DNA from: Patagioenas fasciata
Lineage: Eukaryota > Chordata > Aves > Columbiformes > Columbidae
Assembly: GCF_037038585.1 (NCBI RefSeq)
Contig: NC_092541.1
Coordinates: forward strand, 1,609,445 to 1,673,444
Length of the DNA stretch: 64,000 nucleotides
Direction: 5' to 3'
Shown here: positions 11,901-24,664 of the stretch, one piece after another
How positions within the stretch are numbered: position 1 is the stretch's first letter
Layout of the letters: each line of letters opens with the position of its first letter
Notes under the pieces: model-generated
Told to the model about the DNA's origin: nothing
The model's database searches: none
What the model saw: the letters and a program-made list of their open reading frames with translations, nothing else
Position numbers and translations under genes: made by a program

Positions 11901-13250
11901 ATGGGGAAAGTTGTTTCCCAGGTGTGGCTTGGGAGGAATGTAAATCATCTGAAGGTCTCGTCTCCCCTGTAATTACTCAGGCAAGTTTCAGCTTGGAGCT
12001 GGGCCGCCCCAGCCCCAGGCGTGGGAGCGAGAGGGGGTGACGCAGCCGCCCGTCCCTGCAGCGCACATGTCCCCTCCTGCCCCAGGAATGCGCCCGCTGA
12101 CTCACGGGCGGCACGGAGGGGAGTGCTGGGGGGTGCAGGCACGGAGCCCCACGTCCCGCAGCCTGGACGTCCCATGGGGTGACCGAACACCCGAGCGCTG
12201 CCCTCCCTGCCCTCACCCGGGGGACAGAGCTGACTCCATGCTGGTGTGGGCAGCGTCCTGGTCCTGCGTCACAGCAGAGCCAGGAGAAACGCACGCCTGT
12301 GGGTCTGTGGGACGGGTCTGACAGTGCAGGACGCAGATTGGGCTGCAGCCTGGCCCCAGGCATCCCTCACCCTCCCCAGCTCTGCAGGCACCAACCCCAG
12401 GATGCTGCCGCTGGACATAATTCTGACAGTTGTAAGCCAAAGGGGCTCAGCTCATGGGGCTACCAAAAAAAGGGCCATTGCATGGGCCCGTCTCAGGGGA
12501 GGCTCATACAACCAGAGCCGGAGCAGCACGTTGGGTGAGGTTGCCTCAGGCCCCTGGCATTGAGCTCGGGGTCAGGGGCTCGGGGTGAGCACACAGAGGG
12601 GACCCCCAGAGGGGCTCCACTTGGGCAGGAGCCCTGCGCTGCCCCTGCACACCGCAGCCGGGTCTCTGCACGCTCGTGCTGTGCAATCGGGGGTCAGTAA
12701 GAGGCGTCTGGGCGAGGGCCATGGGCTGCAGCGGAGCAGAGACAGCAGCCGCCCAAAGCCCGTGTCCTCGCCGCAGCGTGGTGAGCAGCGAGTGGTGCCA
12801 TCTGCGGCAACGAGTCAGAACTACGGACGGGCGTGCATGCACACGCGTGTGCACACCCTTACACGCTTGCTCACGCTCGCCTCCTCCCCTCTCCACCTGA
12901 GACGGGTAAGGGCCCAGCTCTGCCTGGCAGGACGCAGGCGCCAGCTCAGCTCCAGACCCAGCGATGTGGCGGCTCTACCGGCGTGCCTGGCTCTGCCCGC
13001 ACCAGGAGCAGGAACCGCTGCCGGGGCGCATGGCAAGGGCAGGACGCTGTGGCCAGCACTGAGAGGTGCGTCCGGCGCCTTGGGATGCCTGCAGCCTCAC
13101 TGGGATGGCGGTCCATGCCCTTCCTCTCTGCAGGGTGCTGCCAGCGGGCCCCACGCACGGTGTGACCCAGGACCCTCTGCAGGGAGCAACATGGGCAGGA
13201 TGCAGGCAGTGGGCAGCGGCCCGCGGTGGAGCACGCCGTGGTGCAACCCA
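8931..13250. other. Intergenic region, no gene recognised
   Basis: GC-rich DNA. Several open frames exceed 150 codons, but they overlap on both strands, which suggests base composition rather than coding. I recognise no protein family, tRNA or repeat in it. Confidence 0.45.
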
Positions 13251-13254
13251 GCAC

Positions 13255-13365
13255 CCCCATCCTGCACATCCCAGCACCCCCAGCATCCCCCTTCACCCCT
13301 CAGTAACCCCCAGCACTCTCAGCGCCCCCCTGCACTCCTCAGTAACCCCCAGCACCCTTCGCCGC
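13255..13365. repeat. C-rich imperfect tandem repeat
   Basis: Repeated variants of CAGCACCCCCA and CTCAGTAACCCCCAGCAC over about 110 bp, next to a CpG-rich patch that carries the CTCF-like motif. Confidence 0.7.
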
Positions 13366-13384
13366 CCCGCCGCGCCGCCCGCGG

Positions 13385-13399
13385 CCAGCAGGGGGCGCC
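13385..13399 (+). promoter_or_regulatory. Strong CTCF-like motif
   Basis: CCAGCAGGGGGCGCC fits the vertebrate CTCF core (CCASYAGRKGGCRS) at essentially every position. It lies in a CpG-rich patch between the housekeeping gene EIF1 and the tissue-restricted keratin cluster, about 6.8 kb before the first keratin start. A boundary or loop anchor is an inference from motif and position; occupancy is unknown. Confidence 0.6.
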
Positions 13400-13499
13400 C
13401 GTGCGCAGCGAGTGCGCCCTCCGGCACCGCCCGGCGCTGCGCGGTCCTAGCGCCGGCCGGCAGATCCCTGGGGGCCCCTGGGGGTCCCGGGGGGGCTCC

Positions 13500-16400
13500 C
13501 CGGCCCAACCCTCGCTGCAGGTCCCCGATCGCAGCCCCAGCCCGGTTCCAGCATATGCCCCGTGCAGTCCCAGCCCTCCTCGGCTCGGCGCGGGGCCCTC
13601 CCAGTGCCCCCTTCCCACTCCTGGTGCACCGGGGTCACCGGGGCTGCCGCCGGTTTGCGCTGCCGAGGCCGCCGGGATCCCACAGGATGCCCCCCCAAAC
13701 CGGCACCGAGCTGTGCCGACACACATCTGCACGATACGGTGCAGTGAAACAAAGATGAAGTTGAATCACAAGCGTTCGCTCTGCCCTGCAGCGACTGGTT
13801 GAGCACAGTTATTTGGATTTAAAAAAAAATAATAACAGAGGCAAAAGAGCTGATTCCAAAGCTGCAGCTCATAATTACTGTTGCATATCAGGAGGATCAG
13901 CTGCGCTCTGGGCGAGAGCGCAGGGCCGAACGCGGTGCCAAGCCCAGGCAGGTAATTGCCGCAGCCAGACACCCAGCTGACGGGCGGCTGCATCGTGTCT
14001 CTTTGAACTTGTGCACAGAAAATCATTAGCGCTCCAAGGTGGAGCTGTGGACTTGAGCCAGCGGAGCTGCAGGGCACGGTGTGAGGGATGCGCAAAGCAG
14101 GGACCGTGGTCCCGGTGGAGCTGAAGGTGGGAGCGGTGAGGCTGGGGAGCTCTGGTCCTCAGGGGGAAGATGAAGAGGGATGTGGGGAGATTTATGGCCG
14201 GGGACCTCTGGTAGGTATGGACTGCTTCAGTCTTGTTAATGACTTCAGAAAACTGCCTGCCAAGTGTGGATTAACAAGCGGCTGAGCAATTAGAGCGGTG
14301 TTGGAAGTGATGGCGCAGCCTGGTTGCCGGGACTGCTCTGGGGCAGTGTGGTGCATCTCATAGCTGGGCAGCCCCTTCCCAGCAGCCTCAGTGGCTCTAG
14401 GGAGCGTCCCCCACTGTCCCCCCATATGCACAAGGTGACCATACCCTGCTGTACAGCAGCCAGGACAAGCCCTGGGAGCAGGAGGGCACTAAATGCCAGC
14501 AGACGATGCCACAGAGGAGTCACAGGGCTGGTGGAGTCCCTGTCACCAACAGGGTTGGGCACATCCACCCGGGGTCCTTTGGTGTAACTGGCTGCACCCC
14601 AGAGCCGGGAGAAAAAGAGGCGATTCCTGCCCTTCTGTGAGTTTGAGTGTCTCCAGGTTGATGTGAGCATCTGCCTCACCCCATCGCCAGCGCCACGGGT
14701 GTCCCCAAACCAAGGTTCCCATCAGTGGCTCGAAGATCTGGGCCGGAGTCACTGTAGCAGGTGCGGGCACAGAATGAGTGTGAGAGCTGCTGCTTGCTGC
14801 CCACAGCCAGCATGGGAAAGTATGTTTGCAACTCCCTGCCCGCTCTGCCGTGCTCAGCGAGGGGAGAGGAGAGGAATGAACAGACAGGGTGTGATCGTAT
14901 TTCCACACCGACGGAATGAGACATGAGGAAACGCAGGACCTGCTCGCTATCTGGAAGGCAGACGCTGAAAAAATAACGTGGGAAACTGCAAAGGCTGGAG
15001 TTTGCTGTGGAGATAGAGCTGAAGCAATTAGTGATAGCTTGGCGGTCTGGCTCTGCTCAGACACAAAACATCTTCTTTTGTCTAGAGTGAAACAAGCACT
15101 GATTTGTTGTCTGTCTGTCCTCCCTTTGCCAGCCAGAACGACTCCCTGATTGTGGCTCTGACTACAGCTCGGAGAGATTCACGGGGAGAACCCTGGACCC
15201 CCACACGGTGTGGGGCAGCTCGTCCCTTGGGCTCTGGACCAGGGAATCCCCATCCCTGGGGATTGTTCCTGGCTTGAGCCTGAGCTGGAGCACACGAGCT
15301 CGATGTCACTGGGGAGCCCTTCCAGGGTAAGAGGAGCCGAGCTGCTCACAGCGCTGAGCTCGCTGGAACAGGTTCCTCATCCGCAAGCAGGGGCAGATGG
15401 TCCAAGCTTTGGAGACAAGACTGGTTGTGAGCAAAAGCCATTCAGCATCCTTATTGCTAAAACATGCCAGCAGAAAAGGAGCGCTCAGACATCCTCCACC
15501 TGGGTGAGCTGACAGCACGCTGGGCGGTCACAGTGCTTGGGTGGCAGGGAGGATGAACAACTGCAGCAGGACCTGGGGGACGAGCTTGAACCATCTGTTG
15601 AAAGACCATCAAGTGCCAGACAGGTCTGTGATCCCCAAAGCAAAGCAGCGATAACCACAGTGTTCTGATAACCACACCGCTCCCATAACTACACCGCTCC
15701 CATAACTACACCGCTCCACACTGCAGCTGAGCAATGGAGTGCGTGAACTGGCTGCGTTGGCAGCGCTGATTCACTGGGAATCACTCCGGTACGGGGATCT
15801 CAGTGACACACGCTGTGCCGAAACGTGCAGAGCGGGTCTCAGGCCAGCGAGCAGGTCCGTGCTCCAGCAAGGTGGAGGTGGCTTGCGAAGCATCAAAGGA
15901 TGTGGGGCAAGGACCTCACCTGCTGCTCTGCAAACAGTGTGGGGCATGGAGGAGCATCACCCTCTTCCATATTCACCAAGAGCAGGACAGGGGTTGTTGA
16001 GAGCCCAGTGTGGTCCTGACATGGAGGGGAGCCCAGTTTGGAGCCCAGAGAAGAACAATGCAGAATCACACCCCTGGTTGTCCCTCTGGACAGCCCTTTG
16101 CCCCCCTGGCTCCACTGCTGCCTCCTCCCTTCTGCAGCTGATAGGGACCAGGCTGTGCTCCCCGTCCCCTCCACCCTCACAGCAGGGGAAAACGGGGTGA
16201 GCGTCACCCCACAGCTGGGGCCAACCTCGGCAGATGCTGAACACCCCAAGCCTGCCCAGAGGGAGTTTCCATTGCAGACGCAACGTAAAGTTTCCTTTCA
16301 TGGTAACAGATCCAGGATCACGTTTTTCCAGATAACGCGGTGGCGGTGGGGGCTGTCAGGACACGTCCCAGAAGATGATAAAGAATCAGCAGCTGCGATA

Positions 16401-17640
16401 GAAACACAGGCAGGCTTCACTCCACACCTTGATATATTTGTTACCCACCTTGCTGGTGCTCAAACCTCCAGAGCGAAGCTGTCAGCAAGGGGAAAGCCTG
16501 TGCCTGCCGCTCCTCACACGCAGGAGACACCTCTCCCAGGCTCGCATCCTTCACTTGGTTTCTAACTAGCCCTGAATTGCTGTGAAAAGCACTCGGGAGA
16601 AGCTGCCCCACAGGTGAAACCAATGACTCCTAATTAGCTCTTATTCATTGCATGAAAAGCGCAATTAAGCGCTATTGTTTGAGGCGAATGCAACTTACCG
16701 ACCCTGGCCTTTTGACACCAGCCCTCCCCACACTGTGTGCACTGCTTGTCCACCCCAACCTATAATTTCACCTCCCCATGCCAACCCGAGGAGTTGAGTT
16801 CTTTATTCCCCTGCAGCACGCAGAGATAGCATCTATGGCGTGCTTCTTGCTGGAACAGCCTCTGATACCATCTCCTGAACACTCTGAGGCTTTTCTTCTT
16901 TTTTAATCTCAGGGGAATTTATTGTGGGTGAGTGTTTCAGGAGAGCCCGGGAGCTTGAATTCTTCTGGTACCATAAAACAGCCGAAGCGGTGCATGCTGG
17001 TCTGTATTGCCATGCTCTGTTGACAGAGCTGATGTCGAAGGGAAACCCTGGGCTAAGGGTTTCTCTCATCAGAGTGGGGCCAGCTTGGGAATTCCTGTCG
17101 AGGAGCTCAGCCAGAGGTCAGCGCAGCAGCTGATTGGCAAGAAAATGGGTCAGAAAACACCAAAAAAAAAGCTGATATTGCAGGACAATCTCCAGATCTC
17201 TTAGGCTCCTGGGCCAGCTGTAATATAAAAGCTTAACCATGGGCTGAGGTTGTGATCATGCAGCAAGAAAAGCCCTAAACCCAGGTGTTTCCTCCTCTAG
17301 GGCTGTGGCAGGGCTTTGCCTAATTGAGGGCAGCCGTCGCCTCCAGAGTGACTTGTAACTTGGCCTAAAATGCGAGGGTGACGTGAGCAGGGGGACACGA
17401 CCCACAGCACGGTGTCTGGCCCACCTGGGAGCTGCCTGGAGCAGGAAGGTGTTTGCTGGAGTGAACACGAGCAAAGCGAACACATCTGGAAGGACTCGGA
17501 GCACGGGTGGCCAAGGAACGGCACCCGAGCGCGGCTCGCACACGGCGGCTGTTGGGCAATCGTGCACCCCACGCTGCGGAGGGAGCCGGGCCAGGGGAGC
17601 GCTGATCCGCACCCTCACAGCTTGCCCTGGGATTTCACTG
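13500..17640. other. Intergenic region, no gene recognised
   Basis: No keratin-like exon, RNA gene or familiar domain seen. A short tandem repeat of about 20 bp (CCCATAACTACACCGCT, about 2.5 copies) lies at about 15666-15718. Confidence 0.45.
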
Positions 17641-17659
17641 CATGCCAAGCATCATCATC

Positions 17660-18173
17660 TGCACCTGGAATATTGTGTCCAGTTGTGGCCCCTCAGTTCC
17701 AGAAGGACAGGGAACTACTGGAGAGAGTCCAGCGCAGGGCAACCAAGATGCTGGAGGGAGTGGAGCATCTCCCGTGTGAGGAAAGGCTGAGGAAGCTGGG
17801 GCTCTGGAGCTGGAGAAGAGGAGACTGAGGGGGGACTCATTCATGGGGATCAATATGGAAAGGGGCAGTGTCAGGAGGATGGAGCCAGGCTCTTCTGGGT
17901 GACACCCAGTGACAGGACAAGGGGCAATGGGTGCAAACTGGAACACAGGAGGTTCCACTTAGAGATGAGAAGAAACTTGTTCCTGGTGAGGGTGTCAGAG
18001 CCTGGCCCAGGCTGCCCAGGGAGGTTGTGGAGTCTCCTTCTCTGCAGCCATTCAAACCCGCCTGGACACCTTCCTGTGGAACCTCAGCTGGGTGTTCCTG
18101 CTCCATGGGGGGATTGCACTGGATGAGCTTTCCAGGGCCCTTCAACCCCTGACATTCTGGGATTCTGTGATCC
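17660..18173 (+). mobile_element. CR1 LINE, 5'-truncated, sense
   Basis: The 3' end of a CR1 element on the plus strand. It begins near ACCTGGAATATTGTGTCCAG, contains GGACTCATTCATGGGGATCA and ends ACATTCTGGGATTCTGTGAT. By eye it nearly matches the antisense copy at 8.4-8.9 kb, forming an inverted pair about 9 kb apart. It also matches the fragment at 48.4 kb. Confidence 0.9.
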
Positions 18174-20027
18174 ACACGCTCTGCCCGGGTTGCTCCCATG
18201 TCCCCTGCTTTCCCCCAGCCTCACATGCACATCCCAAATCCCAGGATTTTGCAGCTTTGGGAGTCAAAAATCCAAATCTGAAGCCGATGGGTTCTGAGGC
18301 GATGCTGCCCAGAGCCTGCGACTAAGAGGATCTGGAGGCTCTTTCTGGTTAAGCCGCTTCCTCGGTGGCCGCCCAGAAAAATCACACTGGAGCTGCTAAA
18401 GAAAGAGAACGTGACTCCCTATTAAGCCCTTGAGATCTAATAGCGATGCAGATAAAGCCTTGTTGTTATTGTGTCCTTCAGGGAACAGATGAAAGAAAGG
18501 AGGCACAGTGAATTACCAAGGGTGAGGCCCTGGGAACTTCTTAGCAGCTCCAGAATCACTTAAGTGCATGAGAATGTGAAAACAGCCAGAGGGGCCGCGG
18601 GAAGGAAGGAGATCACCACAGGAGAGAAAGCACAAAAGGGTTCCTAATCCCTATAAACTCTTTTGCTACCTCACAGGCACCTCCGCTAAGAGAAAAAAAC
18701 AACTTCTCTTATTTGAGAATGGCATTGCTGGAGCCGGGCAGGCCAGCAGGTTGGGCGTGCGCTTTCCTACCATGCACTGCAAGAGCTGGCACCACATCAG
18801 TAAAGGATTTTTATTTATTGTTTAACCCAACAAAGAATAAAACAGCGCAGTTTCTCCCTCCCCGGTTCTCCTTTTTGTTTTGTTTTCACGCTAATACCTG
18901 TCCAGCTGCACTTCTCTAATCCCTGTGCTCAATCCCTTAATAGCAGGATGCAGGTGTGGCTATTGGGGTGGCCGCATTGCCTCATCTCCGCACATCTTTG
19001 TCCCGTCCCAGCCTCCCAGGTGGTCACCGTTTCTTGCTCCTTGCGTGTTTGCGCTTTGCCCATCAGTACCTTTGGTACAGGCGCTGCTGGTCCTGCTGAG
19101 TTACATTAGCGTTGGCTCTTGCAGGAAAAGGTGCAGGAAGAAGCGCATTTGCACACAGAGATAAGCACTGATAAGAGCTGATGGTGCTTTTCCCATCCCC
19201 AATTGCACATAACACATCCCCGCAGTGGGTGTATAATGCAGCTTCAATTCTTTTTCTCTGATTTAGACTGTTTAAGCGTTAAAACCTGCCTCGGCGATGA
19301 GATAGGAGAAATTGTGGCAGTTTTTAGCTACTCCAATTGTTCTAGAAGTCACCGGTTGCTGCTGTGGAGCTGCGAGAGGTGACGCAGCAAAGCAGGTGCC
19401 ACCAGGAAACACCAGGCAACTGCCTTTTGAATGGACTGAAAAGCCACCGCTGTAGGGACTTTCCAGTCTCTGCAGACCAGTACGTAAGCAGAAATTACTG
19501 GAGTTTCTTCTCTTTTGAGCTGCGAGACTTCTGCCAAATGTGGTACCGGTACACAAATACCGCCAGGTCTGTGCTTGTCCCGGGATAGAGGTCCTGACGG
19601 GAAAATTTCCATCAGCCTCTGGGTTGGCCCAGATAAAGATTATGGATGCGCAGAGCTTTTAAGCCAGCAGTTTTAATTGGATTTAGGCTCTTTAAAAAAA
19701 GCAAATACATAGATTTGTAGATTTTTAATGATATAAGACCCTTGCGGCTTGGTGTATCACAGAGGATTCACTTGTGTTACTTCCCTAAGGAGCAGCGGGG
19801 TGGAGCTGGAGCGAGCAGCTCTGTGCAGCTCAGGTGCAACCCTGAAATGCTCAAACATCGCTGTGGGCTGGGAGCCTTCGCTCTGAATCACCCCGGGTGC
19901 CGGGAACGCGGGGGAAGGAGATCCCGAGTGTCCCGCGGTGTTGCTGCGATGTGACAAAAGACGTGAAACTGGGGAGAGAAAAATGATGATTCTGGAATTT
20001 GGCTCTGGCTGTCAGGGGTGACGAAAA
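18174..20027. other. Upstream region of the first keratin gene, no gene recognised
   Basis: AT-richer than the previous 15 kb. The last ~50 bp (from about 19980) also align loosely with the region upstream of the second keratin gene, before the near-identical block begins at 20028. No confident transcription-factor site is called. Confidence 0.4.
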
Positions 20028-20053
20028 GCGCGGGCAACGCCTCCTGGCCGGGT

Positions 20054-20059
20054 TATAAA
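20054..20059 (+). promoter_or_regulatory. TATA box of first keratin gene
   Basis: TATAAA 88 bp before the start codon, predicting transcription from about 20085 and a 5' UTR of about 57 nt. The same box and flanks recur base-for-base before the second keratin gene. Confidence 0.85.
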
Positions 20060-20141
20060 GGGCTCCGAGGCAGGGGGAGCGAGCACTCGCTGCCTGCGCT
20101 GCCGAGCCGGGTTTGTCTCTGCATCCTCCGCAGCCGTGACC

Positions 20142-23100
20142 ATGAGCACCACTGTCCGGCAATTCTCCTCCTCCACCTCCCTCAAGGGCTTTGGGGGCCT
20201 GGGGGGAGGCTCCAGCCGCCTTTCCTCCGTGCGCCTGGGGGGCGCGGGGTACAGAGCCCCCAGCATCCACGGGGGCTCCGGCACCTACTCGGTCTCTTCC
20301 CGCATCGTCTCGGGGCTCAGCAGTGGCTACGGGGGCAGCTACTGCAGCAGCGTGGGAGGGGGCGCCAGCGGGGGCTTTGGGGGCAGCTATGGGGCTGGCC
20401 TTGGGGCTGGATTTGGAGGCGGCTTCGGAGGTGGCTTCGGAGGTGGCTTTGGAGGCGGCGATGGCATCCTCCAGGCTGGGGAAAAGGAGACGATGCAGAA
20501 CCTCAACGACCGTCTGGCCGCCTACCTGGACAAGGTGCGAGCCCTGGAGGAGGCCAACACGGACCTGGAGGTCAAGATCAGGGAGTGGTACAAGAAGCAG
20601 GGACCTGGTCCAGAGCGTGACTACAGCCCCTACTACAGGACCATCGAGGAGCTCAGGAACAAGGTAGGATGCTGTGATTAACACAGTGGGATGTCCTGCT
20701 ATCAGAGAGGATGCAGGAACACTAATTGCTACCTCTGTAATTAGTAAAAGCTAATTATGTCATTAAGAGTGTCTCGGATACATGTGCAGAGCACTAGGCT
20801 GGACATTTGGAGATGTCTCAGTGTCAGCTTTTGGTGGCCTCCTTCTAGATGGAACACACAGCAGTTTTCACTGGAGGAAGCAGATGTAAAAGGGTGTGAT
20901 GTAAAAATACATATTGAGACTCAAGTCTGCATTGATGATGCGTAGTTTTTGGGGGCTTAAAATAAACGTGCAGGGAAAACCGTAAGTGTGCATGAACTGA
21001 AACACTGATGTTGTATTTGTGAACATTCAGGCAAAGAATTGTCCCCAGTAAACACATAGGAAGACAGTGCTGGGTGCTGGGAATGATGCAGGGAATACAT
21101 TTTCTCTCCTGATGTCCTCCCAGACTCTGACTTGAATCTTGTCCCAGTGAGGATTAATCGTTACTGGTTTTGTAATACAGAAATCAGTGCATTTTGCTCC
21201 ATTTCTGCAGTCAAAAAATTAAATCCACCTCCAAACAGGTGAGCACAAGGTTTGCCAAGCACAAGCACCTGCTGGTCTGTCTGTCCTGCCAGAAGAGCCG
21301 CATGTGATGCTGTGGATGGGGAAGCAGCTGATTCCTTCTTGCCCCTGAACCGTGGGAACAAATGCCACCACCATCAAACCTCACACAACTTAGGTGGCTT
21401 TTGAAATCCTCACTGAAGGATTTTTGGAGGGGGAGGTCACAGAGGAATCAGCCCCTTCCTGCAGTCAGTCCCAGCTGTGTCCCGATTCAAGATGCGCTTC
21501 TGCTAAAGAAATCCCAAGCTTCCCCAAAACTATTCCTATCCCAACAGTCTCGCTTGTGTTCCCGTCCCTTGGTCAGCCAGGGGAAGCTCCTGATACTCAG
21601 TTAGTGCTTTTTCTTTACCATCCACCTTCCAGGTTCTGGGGGCCACAGTCGACAATGCCAACCTCCTCCTGCAGATCGACAACGCCAGGCTGACCGCTGA
21701 TGACTTCAGGACCAAGTAAGTCACATCTCCTGGAAAAATGGAACAAAGGCTGCAGAGATGTTTGATGAAATGGGGAGAAAACCCCAACTCAACCTCAAAC
21801 AGGCAATGTGGAAACTAAGCCTTCAAAATGAAGGTGTAATTTCCAAAGCAGCTGGTTATTTAAATCTATAGGTGCTTGGGGATTTTGCTTCCACCAAAAC
21901 CTTCGCTGTTTTATTCCCATTGCTTGTTTCTCTGTGGTACGAGCCGTCCTGCACACAGAACTTCCCCTTTAACTTGGGTGTGTGTAGCTCAGCAAAGCCC
22001 AGGACCAGTAACAAGGCGCAGTGATGTCAGGGTTAAGGTGACGTTATGAACCCAGATGGGCACTGTTGTATCAGTTGTTCCCGTGTTCACCAGCATCCAC
22101 CACCAGAAGGTTGTCCACGCACCATTGGGGTCAGGAAGCACTGACACGACACCAGCGGCACTGAGATGCTCCGTCCCCAGCTGGGCAAGACCTTGTGTGA
22201 CTTTTGCGACTGTTCTTGTGTCCCCAGGTTCGAGACGGAGCAGGCTCTGCGCATGAGCGTGGAGGCCGACATCAACGGGCTGCGCAGGGTCCTGGACGAG
22301 CTGACCCTGGCCAGAGCTGACCTGGAGATGCAGATCGAGAACCTGAAGGAGGAGCTGGCCTACCTCAAGAAGAACCACGAGGAGGTGAGCGCAGAGCCAG
22401 GCTCAAAAAAGTCCAGCCTGGGCCCAGAAATACAAGATCTGGTCCAACCTTGAAGACTGTGCTGAGTTTTTAACTGCTGGGAGGGAAGCAGAAATGATGC
22501 ATTCTGGATAACAGAGCATCCTCTCCAGGGCCCGTATAAAACCATTCACCACTTGTTATTCCAGTAATGACCACTGTAGCTGTTAGAGATTCATCAACAA
22601 TCCCAGCAGCTTCAGGCCTGGGAGGTTTTTATCTCCTGAGGAGCAAAGCTCTGATTTATTCCCTGAAAGAAGCCCGATCTAAATGAAGATTTCTTGAGCA
22701 TTTGGGTTATTTTATTTGTGATTGTAGAGTGAAGGTGCCAGTTTGCTCCCTGCTGATCTGCCCTAGAAACACCTACTGAAGGCTGCTACCTTTCCTGAAG
22801 AACTCTGCCTTGAGAGGAAAACCCTTATGTGCTGATGGATGGCATGAAGATGTGTTTCTCTTTTTGGCCAGGAAATGAACGCCCTGCGCGGGCAGGTGGG
22901 TGGAGAGATCAGCGTGGAGATGGACGCGGCTCCTGGCGTTGACCTGACCAAGATCCTGTCTGAGATGAGGGAGCAGTACGAGAGCCTGGCGGAGAAGAAC
23001 CGCAGGGACGCCGAGCAGTGGTTCTTCACCAAGGTGGGCTGGGTGGCCGGGAGCGCTGCGGGGCGGGGGGACCCAGGGCTGTGCTGGAACCGAAGGGTTT

Positions 23101-24486
23101 TGCCCTGTTGCAGACGGAAGAGCTGAACCGGGAGGTGGCCATCAACACGGAGCAGCTCCAGAGCGGCAAGACGGAGATCACAGAGCTACGACGGACCATC
23201 CAGAGCCTGGAGATCGACCTGCAGTCCCAGCTCAGCACGGTACGAGGGGCTGGGGGGAATGCAGGGCTATGGGGTGGGGGGCACATGGGTGCTGCCATCC
23301 CTGTCCCCCCTGAACTCATCCCTGTCTTCCGCACGCAGAAAGCGGCGCTGGAGGGCACCTTGGCCGACACAGAAGCCCGGTACGGCGCCCAGCTGGCCCA
23401 GCTGCAGGGGCTGATCACCGGCGTGGAGGAGCAGCTGGCCGAGCTGCGCTGTGACATGGAGCGGCAGAACCAGGAGTACAGGGTCCTCCTGGACGTCAAA
23501 TGCCGCCTGGAGCAGGAGATCGCCACGTACCGCCGGCTGCTGGAGGGCGAGGACGCCCAGTACGTAGCGGGGCTGCACTTGGGAGGGCGGCTTGAGTAAG
23601 AGCAAAGGAAATGAAAACAGAACAACCTGCATTCCCTGGAGGGTCCTGTGAACGTGTTTCCTGGCCCATGACGTGCCACGGGGTCTCATTTTTTGGTGCT
23701 ACTTGCCCAGAACAGCGCAGGGGTTATCCCAGTGCTGCAGCATCCCTGGGATCCGCTGCCCATCGCCCCAGTGTCCGATGCCGGAGCGGGTACCACTGCC
23801 ACTTGGTGCGGCGGGGATGCGCGCTGCCTTTGTTCCTGAATCCCCACGGTACACATCCATCCTTAGCCTATTCTTCCTTTAAATTTTGACACTAGGCAGC
23901 TTCCAGAAGGCATTTTAATCACATACTGGTATCAGAAGGAAAGGCGAGGTTTTAAATAAAGATTTTTGTCTTAGAGGTTACTCATTTTTTTCCTCTTTCT
24001 GACCCTTCTTTTCTCCTCCTGCAGCATTTCCTACGCCTCGCAACCTGTGAAAGAAGGTAAGAACAAGTATTGGGTGAAGCACTGATCACACATAGCTCTG
24101 TCATATCCTTGGCCACTTTCTTAGCACATATTCTTTTTACTAATTTACTAAAATCACGATTTTATTATGTTTTCAAAAAGCGAATTGACATTAACCACCC
24201 TTATGATACACCAAAAAATGTTTCAGAAGATCACCTGTGCAGACTCACTATATAATAAAGTATTCATGAGTAGCAATGTGGTGGTTAGAATGGTTTTCTG
24301 AGGCAACCGTTGGTAACAACATGAAAATCTTTAAGACACTTTCTCCTTCGTGCCCGGTAAATAACGGTTCCTTGTTTCTCCGTTGTAGGACCTGTAACCA
24401 CCCGCCAAATCCGCACGATCTTCGAGGAGGTCCAGGATGGGAAGGTGATTTCCTCCCGCGAGCAGATCACCCAGGCTGCCCACTAA
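20142..24486 (+). CDS. KRT17: Type I alpha-keratin, KRT17-like, eight exons
   Basis: Exons: 20142-20663, 21633-21715, 22228-22384, 22872-23033, 23114-23239, 23339-23559, 24025-24056, 24389-24486. They total 1401 nt (466 aa), in frame throughout with GT-AG introns. The Ser/Gly-rich head (about residues 1-112) has a run of FGGG repeats. The rod opens with [20 protein letters not shown], the helix initiation motif, and closes with [18 protein letters not shown], the termination motif. The tail ends [20 protein letters not shown] then EQITQAAH, which matches the KRT17/KRT42 tail rather than KRT14. The product should pair with a type II keratin in epithelial filaments. Only 3 cysteines. It is the keratin nearest EIF1, where mammals have KRT17. 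The ATG is chosen by its context (A at -3) and by the start of the keratin head. The KRT17 name rests on tail and position, because the rest has been homogenised with its neighbour. Confidence 0.9.
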
Positions 24487-24646
24487 GGCGGCCGCCCGGT
24501 TCGCTGCAAGCCACGCACAGCAAAGCACAGGAAGATCCCAGTTTATTTGCTCTGGCTACACAGATCACGAAAAGCACCTTCTCTTTTCATCACCCCCCCA
24601 GCTTCCCTCACCTCTTCTCTAAGCGTTGTGCCCTGCTCAGAAACCA

Positions 24647-24652
24647 AATAAA
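24647..24652 (+). terminator. Polyadenylation signal of first keratin gene
   Basis: AATAAA about 160 nt after the stop codon, followed by a GT-rich stretch. Confidence 0.85.
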
Positions 24653-24664
24653 GCTTTGTTTCGT

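Noticed and set aside
12585-13802. 405-codon open frame in GC-rich intergenic DNA
   Set aside because: It crosses a C-rich tandem repeat, overlapping frames of similar length lie on the other strand, and it shows no domain or conserved pattern.
19851-20684. Long minus-strand frames over the first exons of the two KRT14/17-type genes (also 28362-27652)
   Set aside because: They are antisense shadows of the Gly/Ser-rich keratin heads. They have the same form in both genes only because those exons are near-identical.
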